Positions 1 through 9,381 of a stretch of DNA of 10,368 nucleotides are shown here, one piece after another. Made by a program: the position numbers and the translations under genes. Each line of letters begins with the position of its first letter. Position 1 is the first letter of the stretch. Below the pieces are notes generated by a model. That model saw nothing but the letters and a program-made list of their open reading frames with translations, was not told where the DNA came from and searched no databases. Origin of the DNA: Larix sibirica (Eukaryota; Streptophyta; Pinopsida; Pinales; Pinaceae); NCBI GenBank assembly GCA_004151065.3, contig NWUY0300011212.1:1424-11791 (forward strand). Direction: 5' to 3'.

Positions 1-960
1 ATTATGCATTGGGAGATTGCTTGTTTTATGCACTAGCAATGTAAATGCATTTCCATTAAAAATCAACTGGTATATAATACGAAATAATAAATCATTTTCA
101 AGCTTGCTTTAATCTTTAATACCCTTTAGCTCTTTTGTCAACGAGAACATATAATTTAATTAAATATTTCCTATAGGAATTGCACAACGTCAAAGATGTT
201 GATACATACTTACATAGAATGTCTCTTTTTGCTTCTCGTTGAACCTTCCATACTAAGCTTGTCTTATGGGGTGACATTTTCTATGTTAAGTGGTTTTCTA
301 GTAGGTTGGGTGTTCTCGTTTTTGTCTAGTTATTTATGAAAAAAGTGCAAAACCTTAATTTCATTGCAAGGAAATCAAAATACAAGTATTGCATATTGTT
401 CTATGATCAAAATGCCTCTTGTGCTCATTTTGAGCCATTTTTTATATCAAGCATTCAACTTTAAAAACTCTTCAATCCATGCAAGCCTTCCATGGAAATG
501 TTATAATTTTTCTATTTATGATTTTTATTGCGAAGTCATAAATTCCACCTTACGTAGCTAGAAGTTTCTTGGATATCATCCCTATGAATTTCATCCTTAG
601 GGTTGATTTGAAATATTAATTTAGAGCAGCAAACAACATACAATATTTCAAACCACTTCAACCCAACACACTAGGCAATCCAAGTGCCAAGATACCAAAC
701 ATATGCCAACACAATTCAAACCTTAGAGCACACGTTTCTATGCATAAATCAGATATAAAATCACTTTAATTACTACATATTTACAACAACAAAACTGCTC
801 TATTATCTTCAAGATGTTTGTCAAAACACTCAACAATTTTAGCGCTTAAATATGTCAAATCAACATGAATAATAAATGTTATAAATTACCCAATCAAGAA
901 GACAATGGAAGTTGAAAACCAAATGTGCAATTAATTAAGTATTGTATAGTTGGAAACTTA
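1..960. other. No recognisable gene
   Basis: This stretch is AT-rich with only short open frames. The longest are about 65 codons (364-561, opening with TTG rather than ATG) and 47 codons (196-339, Leu/Phe-rich). Both sit in T-rich sequence, where a hydrophobic translation arises by chance, and neither shows a known motif. I saw no RNA gene, terminal repeat or microsatellite. Confidence 0.6.
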
Positions 961-1343
961 TACATTTGTATAATAATGAAACATATGTACATACCACATC
1001 TTTATCACAAAGAATGTACAATCATTTAAGCTCTTCAAAACCCTAGCTATAGAAAACAAGAAAATCCTAGCCACCACCAAAGATCACCAACAAATAAGAA
1101 TCAACACCAACAAGTCCTCATTGGCTCCATCAATAAACTTGTATCACACAAGTGCTTCACACTAGCACGGTTGTCTTCCTTAAGGTTTTCAAACCCTAGC
1201 TGTGTTGCATTACACAAGTACATGGCGAGACAATTCTAGTGCTAGTCTCCAATTCTACATGATTATCCCAGGGTTTGAATCCTTAAAACTAGAAATTTCA
1301 TTTGTTCACATCACAAGCACCAAGACTTCCATGTATCATCAAG
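961..1343. repeat. Unclassified sequence 5' of the Rep relic, with two telobox motifs
   Basis: The + strand is CA-rich (runs such as CCACCACCAAAG) and carries AAACCCTAGC twice, at 1038-1047 and 1191-1200, each preceded by a TTCAA-type sequence. It shows no similarity to the N-terminal part of Helitron Rep proteins that should lie here. That suggests either foreign sequence inserted into the transposon or the flank of a 5'-truncated copy. The texture resembles a minus-strand plant repeat or LTR, but no terminal repeats were found. Identity is unknown. Confidence 0.25.
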
Positions 1344-2100
1344 AAACCTAAAGATAAAATTTCTAAATAAACTATATGTTCATTGATTAGAAATCATCCT
1401 ATATTTTGTAGCAATTCCACTACTATAGGCATATAGATCGATAGATTTTAAGAAATTGTTATTAAGTAATAGTGAGCTCTTTGGAGAAGTAGTAGACTTT
1501 TTTTTATATTACTAGATTTCAAAATAGAGGGAATGGACATGAGCATGGGCTACATTGGATTCAATGTTCTCAAATTTATATGCAAGTCTCTAAAGATGAC
1601 ATTCTACAATTTGTATATAGAAACATACTATGTGATTCAACAATGGTTACTAAAGATCTTATGAAGATTCAAACTCATCACCACATAAAAACTTGTAAGA
1701 AATATCAATGATCCAATTGTTGGTTTAATTTTCCCCTCCCTCCGATGGATGAAACTACTATACTCCATCCATTAGAGTACAATAGCAACATTACCAATGA
1801 AAAGAAAAAAAGAACTATTTTGTATTTCACAACATAAAAGCTATCCCAAGAGTGTGTCTTTCAATGTTTTCTATACTAACTTGAAATTCACTAAATGTGA
1901 ATACATTTTCATCTTGTGTTCTTCTCTTTTACGATTTGTTATACTATTGAAAAGGATCCATCGAACATATGAATACATGCACTTGTAAGAAAAGTTCCAC
2001 AACTATGGCATGTGAGTACAGATGCATAATTCATCTTAGACACCTATCCTATACAGTGCCTACATCACAAAGATGGGTCACATGATGGAAAATGCTTTCA
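1344..2100 (+). pseudogene. Helitron/Helentron HUH-Y2 Rep initiator, C-terminal part, broken
   Basis: This is the catalytic part of the rolling-circle initiator that nicks transposon ends through tyrosines and a metal held by a His-x-His motif. Seen in translation: LIRNHPIFCSN (about 1383-1415), then LFGEVVDFF (from about 1477), then after a frame change in a T-run RFQNRGNGHEHGLHWIQ (1514-1564), in which H-E-H (1538-1546) is the HUH motif. The same frame continues through QTHHHIKTC and CWFNFPLPPM (about 1662-1750), matching the conserved Cys/His and FNFPLPPM segment of Helitron Reps. FYTNLKFTKCEYI and LLKR follow in another frame (about 1870-1955), then LWHVSTDA-stop-FILDTY (about 2002-2048) and YSAYITK (2052-2072), the probable remnant of the two-tyrosine motif. 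Frames change near 1440, 1500, 1850, 1955 and 2050, with stops at 1368 and 1716, among others. The Rep N-terminus is missing. Family assignment is firm; the exact left limit is not. Confidence 0.85.
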
Positions 2101-2640
2101 AGAAAATCCAAGATGAATGCTTATCTAGAAAGGAAGTCAAATTTGAAACTATTTGTAAGCTTGGAAATGCAATGCTTAACATGCAACAAATGTTTAGTTG
2201 ACACGATGTCCATATTATCCTCTTGATGCCTTTTCACTCTAGCTATAGGAAAACAATATTCATTACTACCTCCCCATTTAACAATAGAACTTTTTCTCTA
2301 AAAATAACCCAAATCCTGGAACACGAACCTGATGATTCTAAAGACATTATGTGCACTTCAAGTGTCGACATGTATATTACAAGACCTTTTGAATTTGAAG
2401 ATATATGTTTAATAGAATATGTTGCTTGGTACTCATTTCCAAATGCAAATATTAAGAAAAGAAAACAACCATGCATTATATGATGCATTTTGTACAATGA
2501 TAAAAATGCCTTGCATATGAGAAAAATAATACTATATTATCCCATATCGAGAAAGTGAGAATATCCTGAAAGGGAAGCATCAAACATAGTCTGAAGCATG
2601 TCCCAAAGTTTGAAGCACGTCTGAAAAAAGTGTCAATAGA
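2100..2640 (+). pseudogene. Linker domain between Rep and helicase of a Helitron polyprotein, broken
   Basis: One frame runs on from the Tyr motif to a stop at 2481, with a single internal stop at about 2199. It reads CKLGNAMLN, then LMPFHSSYRKTIFITTSP, FNNRTF, and DMYITRPFEFEDICL followed by EYVAWYS. This matches the segment of Helitron/Helentron polyproteins downstream of the Y2 motif, where a GN-x-FLN stretch is followed by SR-x-VVFINTSP and a 'YxxRP...L..LCLAEF..WY' stretch. Its function is not established. Two further frames then give PYRESENILKGKH (about 2542-2580) and PKFEARLKKVSIDLVENK (about 2602-2655), which lead into the helicase. The 86-codon open stretch 2223-2483 is a surviving piece, not a gene. 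Confidence 0.8.
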
Positions 2641-4250
2641 TCTTGTTGAAAACAAGTGTATAGTGGAAACAAAACCAACATGGAGTGACAATGACATATT
2701 GTTAGAAATAGTCACATGTAGATTAGAACAAATCTTCACCTTTGAAATCTCTCTAAATAAAGAGCCCAAATGCTCCATCAATGAAACATACAACATACAT
2801 AATGATCTAATACACAAACTAAAATCTATACCAATGTCAACTCAATTTGACAATATCACTGTAATAATTAAACAACTAATAATTTTAAGCACAGAAGAAT
2901 ACTATGAAATTATAGAAACAATGAACATGGAACAACAATCAATAACAAAAGCAGTCATATTGAAAAAGGAAAACAACCCACACACACAATTGAACTTTCC
3001 TTACTAGAGGTGCAAGACATGAAAGACAATGGACATTCACAACAAAATCAATTTACTAGGGTCATTGCATTTTTACATTAAACATTTAAATATTGACTCT
3101 ATAAAAAAGGGATCATAGTAGCATTTATTGGGGACGGTCCTTATAATGAAAGTGGCAGCACAAAATATCCTTCTTTACATCTATTATTGACAACAATTGT
3201 CATTCCATTGAACTCAAGTATATTAGATATCTGGCAAAAGAAGACGAACAACTTTGGCCACTGCTCATTGGTGAAACATCATTGATAGTTTCTCAATGCT
3301 ATACAAAATGGACAAAAAAATGTACACTCCAACAACACCCTTTGGAAATGTTGGCATTATATTTTGTGGTGATCTTTGTCAAACACAACCTATACATGAT
3401 TCCCGGATTTTCAAACAACCAAGTTTCCAATGTGACAAGATCCCCTATGACTTTTGGAGAGACAACATCAAATGCTTCGAGCTCAACCAAGTGATGAGAC
3501 AAAAAAATGGAGTTTTCAAATCAATTATGAATAGAATTGGCCCTACTTTCAAGCATAACATGATATTAACTACTTGAACAAACATTGTTATAAATGTCTA
3601 CCAAATGATCCAACATTTTTGTACCTTTTTCATAAGAAAAAATATGTCGAACAATGTAATTAAAAAATATTAGCAATTGTGCAATTAGAAACATACACAT
3701 TAAAATCATATGATAAGAAAACATACGTACCACCATTATATCAAATACCCTTGGAAACAAGAAAATACATTTGTCTTCTACAGTTGTCCTAAAACGAAAT
3801 ACACTTGTTGAGTTAATTGTAGGAAACTATATCATTAAAGATGGTGTAGTTAACAAAGTGGAAGGTATTTTTAAGTTCTACATAAAATGCAAAGTCGATG
3901 TTGTCTAGATTGAACTCATAAACACAACAATTGGCCTATTTCAACAATAAACAATGCACCATTTTTTCACCCTTAACATTTCACCTACCCTTTCACATGA
4001 ATCACCAAACAAATAAAATATATTTTGTTCAACAAAAAATTTTGGTCTAATTGGCATGTTCATGAAAATTTCACAAATCGGAGGGCCTTATAACGATGGC
4101 CTAGAATTTAACCCAACTAGAGTTTTAAACAACACAGATTTGCCTACACTACACTTTCTCATGCTAAGGACATCCTATTGCTTTATCTCATAAGCAAATT
4201 GCAATTCAATTTATCATAAAAATAAAAAAATAAAAATTGTTTTTGTTTTC
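2640..4250 (+). pseudogene. PIF1-family DNA helicase domain of the Helentron, broken
   Basis: This is a superfamily 1 5'-3' helicase that would unwind the transposon strand. In order: EEYYEIIETMNMEQQSI (2894-2944), the usual entry to the domain; a wrecked Walker A at 3003-3050 (TRGARHERQWTFTTK in place of a GGAGTGKT-type loop, lysine lost); HLNID (about 3083-3097); AFIGDGPYNESGSTK (3121-3165, motif Ia); LLIGETSLI (3261-3287, Walker B, Asp changed to Gly); CGDLCQTQPIHDSRIF (from 3365, motif III); and YDFWRDNIKCFELNQVMRQ (about 3448-3504). After a frame change come NYLNKHCYKC and PNDPTFLYLF (3568-3640), then GNYIIKDGVVNKVEGIF (about 3819-3869), a hallmark of Helentron helicases. HFSHAKDI (about 4150-4175) may be the 'ARTIHKSQG' motif. 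The segment that should hold the ALSRV-type motif VI is absent before 4250. Conserved blocks occupy all three + frames, with many stops. Confidence 0.92.
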
Positions 4251-4994
4251 TTGAAATGCAAAGGCTTCAAGCATGTGCAGGTTGGTAGCTTCAGCATTGT
4301 TTCCAAACAATATCGAATGAAAATTATTTGCCCCTTTGCTCATTGAACACATGAAGTTTGTGATTGTATGTTGAAAACATAGTCAAAGACTATGACCTAG
4401 GGATGGATGACATCTTGTGCTTCCAAGGAACACAAACAAACTTAATTGAAAAAGAAAGCATTCTTCAAAAGAACTAATATTATTTGCCAACCCTTTGCCT
4501 TCAAGGCGTTGTGACATGCTACAAAAAGAAAATAGCAGTAGATAGATATGATAATTATGCAACAAACCATGTTGAATTAGTTGGCATTGACTTTCATGTT
4601 GGTAGCATTATTGTCATATGGAAAAATATTTGCATTGCACCACATGCACCACCTAAATACCTTTCTCATTTTTTGTGCACCATATAATCATACATGCAAC
4701 AAAATGAGCATCTTATAATCACACGTGATCTTAATTTTGACATGTTGCAAAACAACAATGTGTAAAAAATAATAATCATGTTTATGCAAATCCAAAACTT
4801 GGCATTGCATACAATTAAAGCAACAAGAATCACTGGATCAATTCTTGATTACTTTTAGTCAACTTTGCCAATATGACATCATTTGTAGCATTCTAGATGC
4901 TTCTTGGACTGACCATCATGATATTAGTTTTTCAATACCTTTCACAACATTCTCATGCATGTTTGCATATTATCATATTCATATGTTCATCTAG
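4250..4994 (+). pseudogene. EEP-family (AP-like) endonuclease domain fused to the helicase C-terminus, broken
   Basis: One frame, interrupted only by stops, runs from LEMQRLQACAGW (4250-4285, the helicase end) to about 4904. EEP motifs appear in order: LNT-stop-SL (4343-4360, normally N-x-RSL); DILCFQGTQ (4409-4435, normally a Q-E-T with the metal-binding Glu, here Gly); GVVTCYKKK (about 4506-4532); APHAPPKYLSHFLCTI (about 4637-4685, normally YRSP..P); LIITRDLNFDML (4712-4747, normally GDFN); and TRITGSILDYF (4823-4855). After one frame change WTDHHDISFSIPFT (4905-4946) keeps the Asp-His pair of the final motif, ending at a stop at 4992. This family, also found in non-LTR retrotransposons, cleaves phosphodiester bonds. 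Its C-terminal fusion to a Helitron helicase is characteristic of Helentrons. No reverse transcriptase was seen downstream, which argues against a separate non-LTR element. Confidence 0.87.
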
Positions 4995-5779
4995 TCTTAT
5001 AGGTACAATGTGGGTATAACTAGCCCATTTGTTCCCACTCTCTACCAACAATGTTGTCTTTATGTACTTGCTAGAGAAATGGCCCCAATATCAATGTTGC
5101 ACTATAAAAATCAATACCTACTATAAACACGAAAAGGGAAAAAATGGTTTTAGATTTTGTTGTAAGATTAAGAAGAATGAGCTCTATTAATATATATACT
5201 TGAGTACACATGTACATTTTCATTGTTTTTCTTGCGCTGCTATAGAACTTTTGCATAACATAGAAAAACATTCATTGTTTCTACATGTTACATGAATGAA
5301 TACATAATATGCCTACAATGCATGCTTATTTATACAAAGAAGTAAATTTAGAATTATTGTAAATACAATCTACAAAGTTGACTTTTATTCTTTTGTTAGT
5401 TTTGTGTTGTAATTCACATTCACTAACGTGGATGCCTTACACGCTTCTTGAACATCAAGAAACACAACTACCAAATAGTCTGGTAAAGAAATTGTATCTA
5501 CTTTATTGAAAATTCTTTAAGTTTGCTTGTAACTTTATTACCTTTTCTTAGTTTCCTTTTGCAATAGCGTCCATAGAAAATTATACTTCTTTCAATAACA
5601 CAGTGGTATTTCCACTCCTTTCAATGATCCATTAGTTTTTTTAGGTTCACTTTAGTCTATCAAATGCATCTATGATATCTTGCACATATTTTCCAAAATG
5701 CTTCAATCAAATTCATTGATACTTGATAACAACATTTCCAACATCTAACGGGTTCTTTCCTCTTGCAACCTCCAAAAAA
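4995..5779. other. No recognisable gene; possible transposon non-coding sequence
   Basis: This is AT-rich sequence between the endonuclease and the OB-fold relic. A minus-strand frame across about 5760-5460 gives plausible-looking words, but its stop density is close to chance. I see no tRNA, repeat or terminal structure. Confidence 0.5.
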
Positions 5780-5846
5780 ATGGCCTCTTATAGTACATGT
5801 GATACTAGTGTTATTCTAGGAAAAAGTGAAGACCAAGAAAGGTAAG
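5780..5846 (+). other. Possible short first exon ending in a strong splice donor
   Basis: An ATG at 5780 opens 21 codons (starting MASYSTCDTS) that run into AAAG|GTAAGT at 5838-5847, a near-perfect eukaryotic 5' splice site (GT at 5842). It lies about 350 bases upstream of the OB-fold relic on the same strand and could be the 5' exon of that gene. No convincing branch point was found. TGTAG at about 6218-6222 is one possible acceptor. This may well be chance. Confidence 0.2.
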
Positions 5847-6194
5847 TTCCATTTACTTCATTAACCATAGCTTCCTTTAGCATTTTCTCCTATATTTTCT
5901 TTTTGTTTGATATGCTTGATGCTACCCATAACAAATATGAACATTAAAAAAGGAAAGAACGTAAATAAACAAGCAAACCAGTTAACATTTCAACGTATTC
6001 TACTAAACATGCTAATTTTCTTTTAATGTTTTGAAATGAACATTTGTTGATACCTTCTGAAAAATCAACGATCAACTTCCGGCCCCTTGCTTATTTCACG
6101 CAAATAATACTCATTGCACTTAAAGCTCACAAAATTCACAATATGTGACCATAAAAATATTCTCAATTGCAAAAAAGTATGCATTGAAATACCA

Positions 6195-6581
6195 TCTTCT
6201 CTAATGCAACTTTGCACATGTAGACCATGCAATCTTTTTTAGGGTGATGTGTTAGTCTTATATTGTCCCAATTACAACAAAAGCATTAACTTTCCAACCA
6301 AACTAAATTGTGAACATGTTAATCTTATTGATAGACATGTACAAGTTAGAATAACGACCAATGTTGAAAACACTTTGACATCAAAATATGTTCCTGCCTT
6401 AATACCTGGAATGATTGTGTGGATTAGGGACTTCGGCCTCTAGTAGAAGACCTCATTTGAACAATGTGATACAAGATACTGCATTGTTCTCAACACAAAT
6501 AAAACCCAGGAGCAAGTTGCACGAGTTTTTCAAACCCTCGACTCTCACCAGACACCACCATATCTTAATGAATTGCATTAG
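6195..6581 (+). pseudogene. OB-fold single-stranded-DNA-binding protein relic (RPA70-like)
   Basis: One frame runs for about 128 codons, interrupted only by stops at 6240 and the pair 6441/6444. It starts with a Cys cluster (LCTCRPC, about 6210-6230) and LYCPNYNKS, then VNLIDRHVQVRI (about 6322-6354). KYVPALIPGMIVWIRDFGL follows (about 6387-6443), then KTSFEQCDTRYCIVLNT (about 6447-6497). The pattern of 'L-x-PG-x-V-x-I-x-x-FG...KT-x-(Y/F)E..D..I-x-(L/F)' is that of an OB fold in RPA70-type proteins, which plant and some animal Helitrons carry as an accessory gene. POT1-like telomere OB folds share part of the pattern and cannot be excluded. Position and orientation, 1.2 kb downstream of the endonuclease, fit a second gene of the same transposon. 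No start codon or complete second OB domain was found. Confidence 0.55.
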
Positions 6582-8250
6582 ATGCAAGTTGTATAGTTGG
6601 GTCTATCATTACAATCATGACTTCTTGTCAAAACAACAACCAATACAAACTATGTCTAAAAGAGGACCAAATATAAGAAAGCAAAGGAATATTGAGTATC
6701 TTATGTTCTAAAATACACTTAGTATTTTTCCTTCTCATCGGATTTCTCTCCTTATCTAGTAAACAATCTCCTACTTCATATTTACCAACCCAAATTAAGG
6801 AAATTGTTATAAGCATTTAAGTGACAAGTAAACCGATTTTACAAGTATTTTTACTCTCAAGTAAAAAATTGGTTAGCCTACAAGAATGCTCGAATTTTCT
6901 TGTTCAATATTATTGTACAAAATTATCTAAAATGAACTTCTAACGTCTACATTGTACAATCATGGTTCATACACCACTTAAATGATCATGTCATAATATA
7001 GAAATTACAATTATTTAGTAGTATCATTGTTTTTGTAAGATCATTTCTGGTTGGCATTAGGTTCAACCTTTTCTCAAATTTAGTCTACAAGTGCTTCATG
7101 CATCTTCAACCCCACATATCACTAATTAAACCCATATGTACATACAAATCAAAGGTTGTTGAGCCGACAACAACTTACTGAATTCAATGAACTTAGGGAC
7201 CCTTCCTTCCAACCAATACCTTGAGTTTTGATCTACTTTTGCTTTTCATGGTAAGTGCATCTAAATTTTTCGTTTTGTTGGAAAGATTTAATTATTCTCT
7301 GGTGTGTTCATGCTAAACCACCCAATTTTTCCGTTTACATAAATCATTGATAAATATCTTAAAAGATGCTTATGTAAAATGGTTTTTTGTGTTTTTGAAT
7401 TTCTCAATCTTTTTTTTGTGTTTTTGAATTTTTCATCTTTTAACATTTTTCAAATACCACTAAGATATATTTAGCCTTGCAAAGTGATTATATATGAATT
7501 CCTTTTTCTTACCTTTTAACAAGTCTCAAATCCTATGCAAATCTCCTAAGGTCGTAACCTGTCCCAACATTACCAAAGATTAATTATTTGCAAAGTCCGT
7601 GGAAGACTTGAAAAGACTATTCTTATCAAACTTTGTGCAAAATTCTTGAACAACTTTGTGCTAAAAATCATTGTTTTAAGGATAAAAAGGTTAAAACACT
7701 TGTAGATTTATTCACCGAGAGCTTTTGAAGTTTCGTTTTTTTTTACAACCCTAACTGCGTGGATCCACATGTCGCTATTGCACGAACAAATATAGAGAGC
7801 GTCACCAGTGCTTCACCAAACTTCCTTCTTAATGTTTGGCTATTCAAAGATGGGTTATGTGTTACTCAAAGTTTTATGTTGTTAATTCTTTGACCCAAAA
7901 ATTATTTAGCACATTAGTTTTGTGCTTAAAATGCACTCAACATGAAACATTTATAGTCCTAATCACAATTTCTCTTCTCATCGCGAGCAACTTCATTTAT
8001 ACCATATGGATGTACTCAATATGCCATAAATTCTCATGGATTTGAATTCGAATCAATGGCATAGAAAAAGTTTCTTAGGGTTTCAATTTTTTGTTTCACC
8101 TTGATATATTCTTGCTATATTGTTAAAATCAACTTTACGAGAGCCTGTATAACGAGCCACACAACTACACTCAACTGCTCACTTAACCATTTACATGCTG
8201 AAGACTCTCACAACCAAATAGCCATTGTTATAACCCAAAATTACTCTCAT
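6582..8250. other. No recognisable gene
   Basis: This is AT-rich non-coding sequence. Open frames of 60-70 codons occur but show no motif. A loose inverted repeat at about 6823-6876 (AAACCGATTTTAC against GTAAAAAATTGGTT) is too imperfect to call. A telobox complement (TAGGGTTT) lies at 8076-8083. Confidence 0.55.
7383..7440. repeat. 29-bp tandem duplication, two copies
   Basis: The unit, beginning TTTTTTGTGTTTTTGAATTT, occurs at 7383-7411 and again at 7412-7440 with few differences (TCTCAATC against TTTCATCT near the 3' end). It is a simple local duplication in T-rich sequence with no functional implication. Confidence 0.8.
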
Positions 8251-8544
8251 ATGAGACAAAATCCCTTTAAAAAAAGTTCATTTTTCTCATATTCTCGTCA
8301 AATTGCTAGGGACACAGGTTACAACAGGATTCAAATGATAAATTATGGATATGTCATGTATAATAGCAGTGTTAATGTTGATGTCCTTACCATGGATGAG
8401 TTACAGGATAGAATCATGGCCCCTAAAAGGCAACCCAGGAAGAGGGAAAAGACTCAAGAGATCATCCAAGAAGAAGAGACATCGGTAGAGCCTAAAGTCA
8501 AAAAGTTTTACAATCCTTTTACATGGATACTTAATGCAATGTAG
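8251..8544 (+). pseudogene. Lys/Glu-rich N-terminal piece of an unrecognised transposon-like protein
   Basis: This is an open frame of 97 codons from ATG at 8251 (the frame is open from 8101). Two later ATGs, at 8392 (ACCATGGATG) and 8416 (ATCATGGCCC), have better plant-type start contexts. From 8416 the product is strongly basic then acidic (MAPKRQPRKREKTQEIIQEE), with a nuclear-localisation-like run, ending FYNPFTWILNAM. A short charged 'MAPKR' start is common in gag-like proteins of plant retroelements, but I do not recognise this one. The frame stops at 8542 and apparently continues in another frame. Confidence 0.4.
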
Positions 8545-9377
8545 GCATGAACCACAACCCATAATGGGGAGTATATATCCAGATGTTTAAGGAAGAAACT
8601 TGCCCAAAATCCTCTTTGTAGCCAAGAGAACAAGAACTTGACTTGGGGGTATTTTATAACATCAGGAGATCCTACTTCCATAAGGTTGCAGCTAGACAGA
8701 CTCTCATGTCCTATGCAAAGATTATCTCATGGCTAACAAGTCACATAGACATTGAGAAGAAATTGATTAAGGAAGAAATCAAGAATAGCATTGTATATTT
8801 TCAACCTTGAAGTATGGATATTTATTACAAGTTTTCAAAGCCTAAAGTTAACATGACTAATGATTGGGTCATACAGTTTTCCAAAACCAAGAACTGTCAT
8901 GAAATTTTGAAAAGGTGGAGGATGAGAGAAAACTAATCATTCAAATCATAACAAAAAGGTATATACCCAACTACCTACCTCATACCCCCATACATGTATG
9001 CAATTGCATTGATAAGTAGACTATATAGAAAAAAGATGCAACACGATTGGAAGAGGCTTGGATCCCAATGTTATGTCAAGTGAGGAAGGATGGAAATATA
9101 TTCAACTAAGCATCCATACTATTTTCAACCATGATGGATGCTATTTCAAGAGAAAAGCATCACACTCTGGGAACTCGCCCAAAAAATTTCATGTCTTTAT
9201 ATTTACTAGATGTGGTATATGCCACAATCAACTTTGCAAGAATGGGATGGTTATGGCATCCAAGTGATAAGCCAGTTCATGTATATTACCATGTTTTATG
9301 AGAACATAATGACAAGAATGACTATTGATTGATCTGTGATCATTTCATAGTTCCCATCTACACCCTCATATTCTGCA
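8544..9377 (+). pseudogene. Middle part of the unrecognised protein, frameshifted
   Basis: The frame opening at 8544 gives a long readable stretch with few stops: VFYNIRRSYFHKVAARQTLM (about 8649-8708), ISWLTSHIDIEKKLIKEEIK (about 8727-8786), DWVIQFSKTKNCHEILKRW (about 8863-8919), then YAIALISRLYRKKMQHDWKR (about 8999-9056). A one-base shift at about 9058 moves it to PNVMSSEEGWKYIQLSIHTI (to 9267), including YFKRKASHSGNSPKKFHVFI and a Cys-rich CGICHNQLC. A further shift gives DKPVHVYYHVL and LICDHFIVPIYTLIFC, to about 9377. The continuity of composition and the adjacency of the shifts argue for a single decayed gene. No catalytic motif is visible, and the Cys cluster does not fit the CCHC zinc knuckle. 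Confidence 0.5.
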
Positions 9378-9381
9378 ATCC

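Larger units (their letters stand above)
1344..6581 (+). mobile_element. Degenerate Helentron-type rolling-circle transposon
   Basis: This entry spans the relic described domain by domain below: HUH/Y2 Rep, linker, PIF1-like helicase, EEP endonuclease and a downstream OB-fold protein, all on the + strand and in the order known for Helitron-superfamily elements. Rep nicks and joins single strands, the helicase unwinds, and the OB protein would coat single-stranded DNA. The C-terminal EEP endonuclease marks the Helentron branch as opposed to canonical plant Helitrons. The coding frame changes more than a dozen times and holds many stops, so the copy is long inactive. The 5' end (Rep N-terminus, terminal sequence) and the 3' terminal hairpin were not identified, so both limits are those of recognisable protein similarity and not of the element itself. 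Inclusion of 4995-6581 rests on the OB-fold relic belonging to the same element, which is inferred. Confidence 0.8.

Noticed and set aside
196-339. 47-codon ATG frame with a hydrophobic, Leu/Phe-rich product resembling a membrane peptide
   Set aside because: T-rich DNA yields hydrophobic translations by chance. It has no homology signal and no conserved neighbours.
2476-2817. 113-codon minus-strand open frame opposite the Helentron linker and helicase start
   Set aside because: It is a shadow of the + strand relic, which matches Helitron polyproteins at both flanks.
3282-3494. 70-codon + frame overlapping the helicase motif III region
   Set aside because: It is an alternative frame of the same stretch. 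The motif-bearing frame is 3296-3577.
4403-4994. Endonuclease of a separate non-LTR retrotransposon inserted after the helicase
   Set aside because: It is in frame with the helicase end, with no reverse transcriptase downstream. A Helentron fusion explains it better.
5460-5760. Minus-strand frame with plausible helical words (KYVQDIIDAFDRLK, EKVIKLQANLKNFQ)
   Set aside because: It holds about nine stops in some 100 codons, near the chance rate for this base composition, and no family was recognised.
6823-6876. Loose inverted repeat that might be the 3' terminal hairpin of the Helentron
   Set aside because: The arms match imperfectly and the loop is long. No terminal CTRR-like or shared end sequence was seen beside it.
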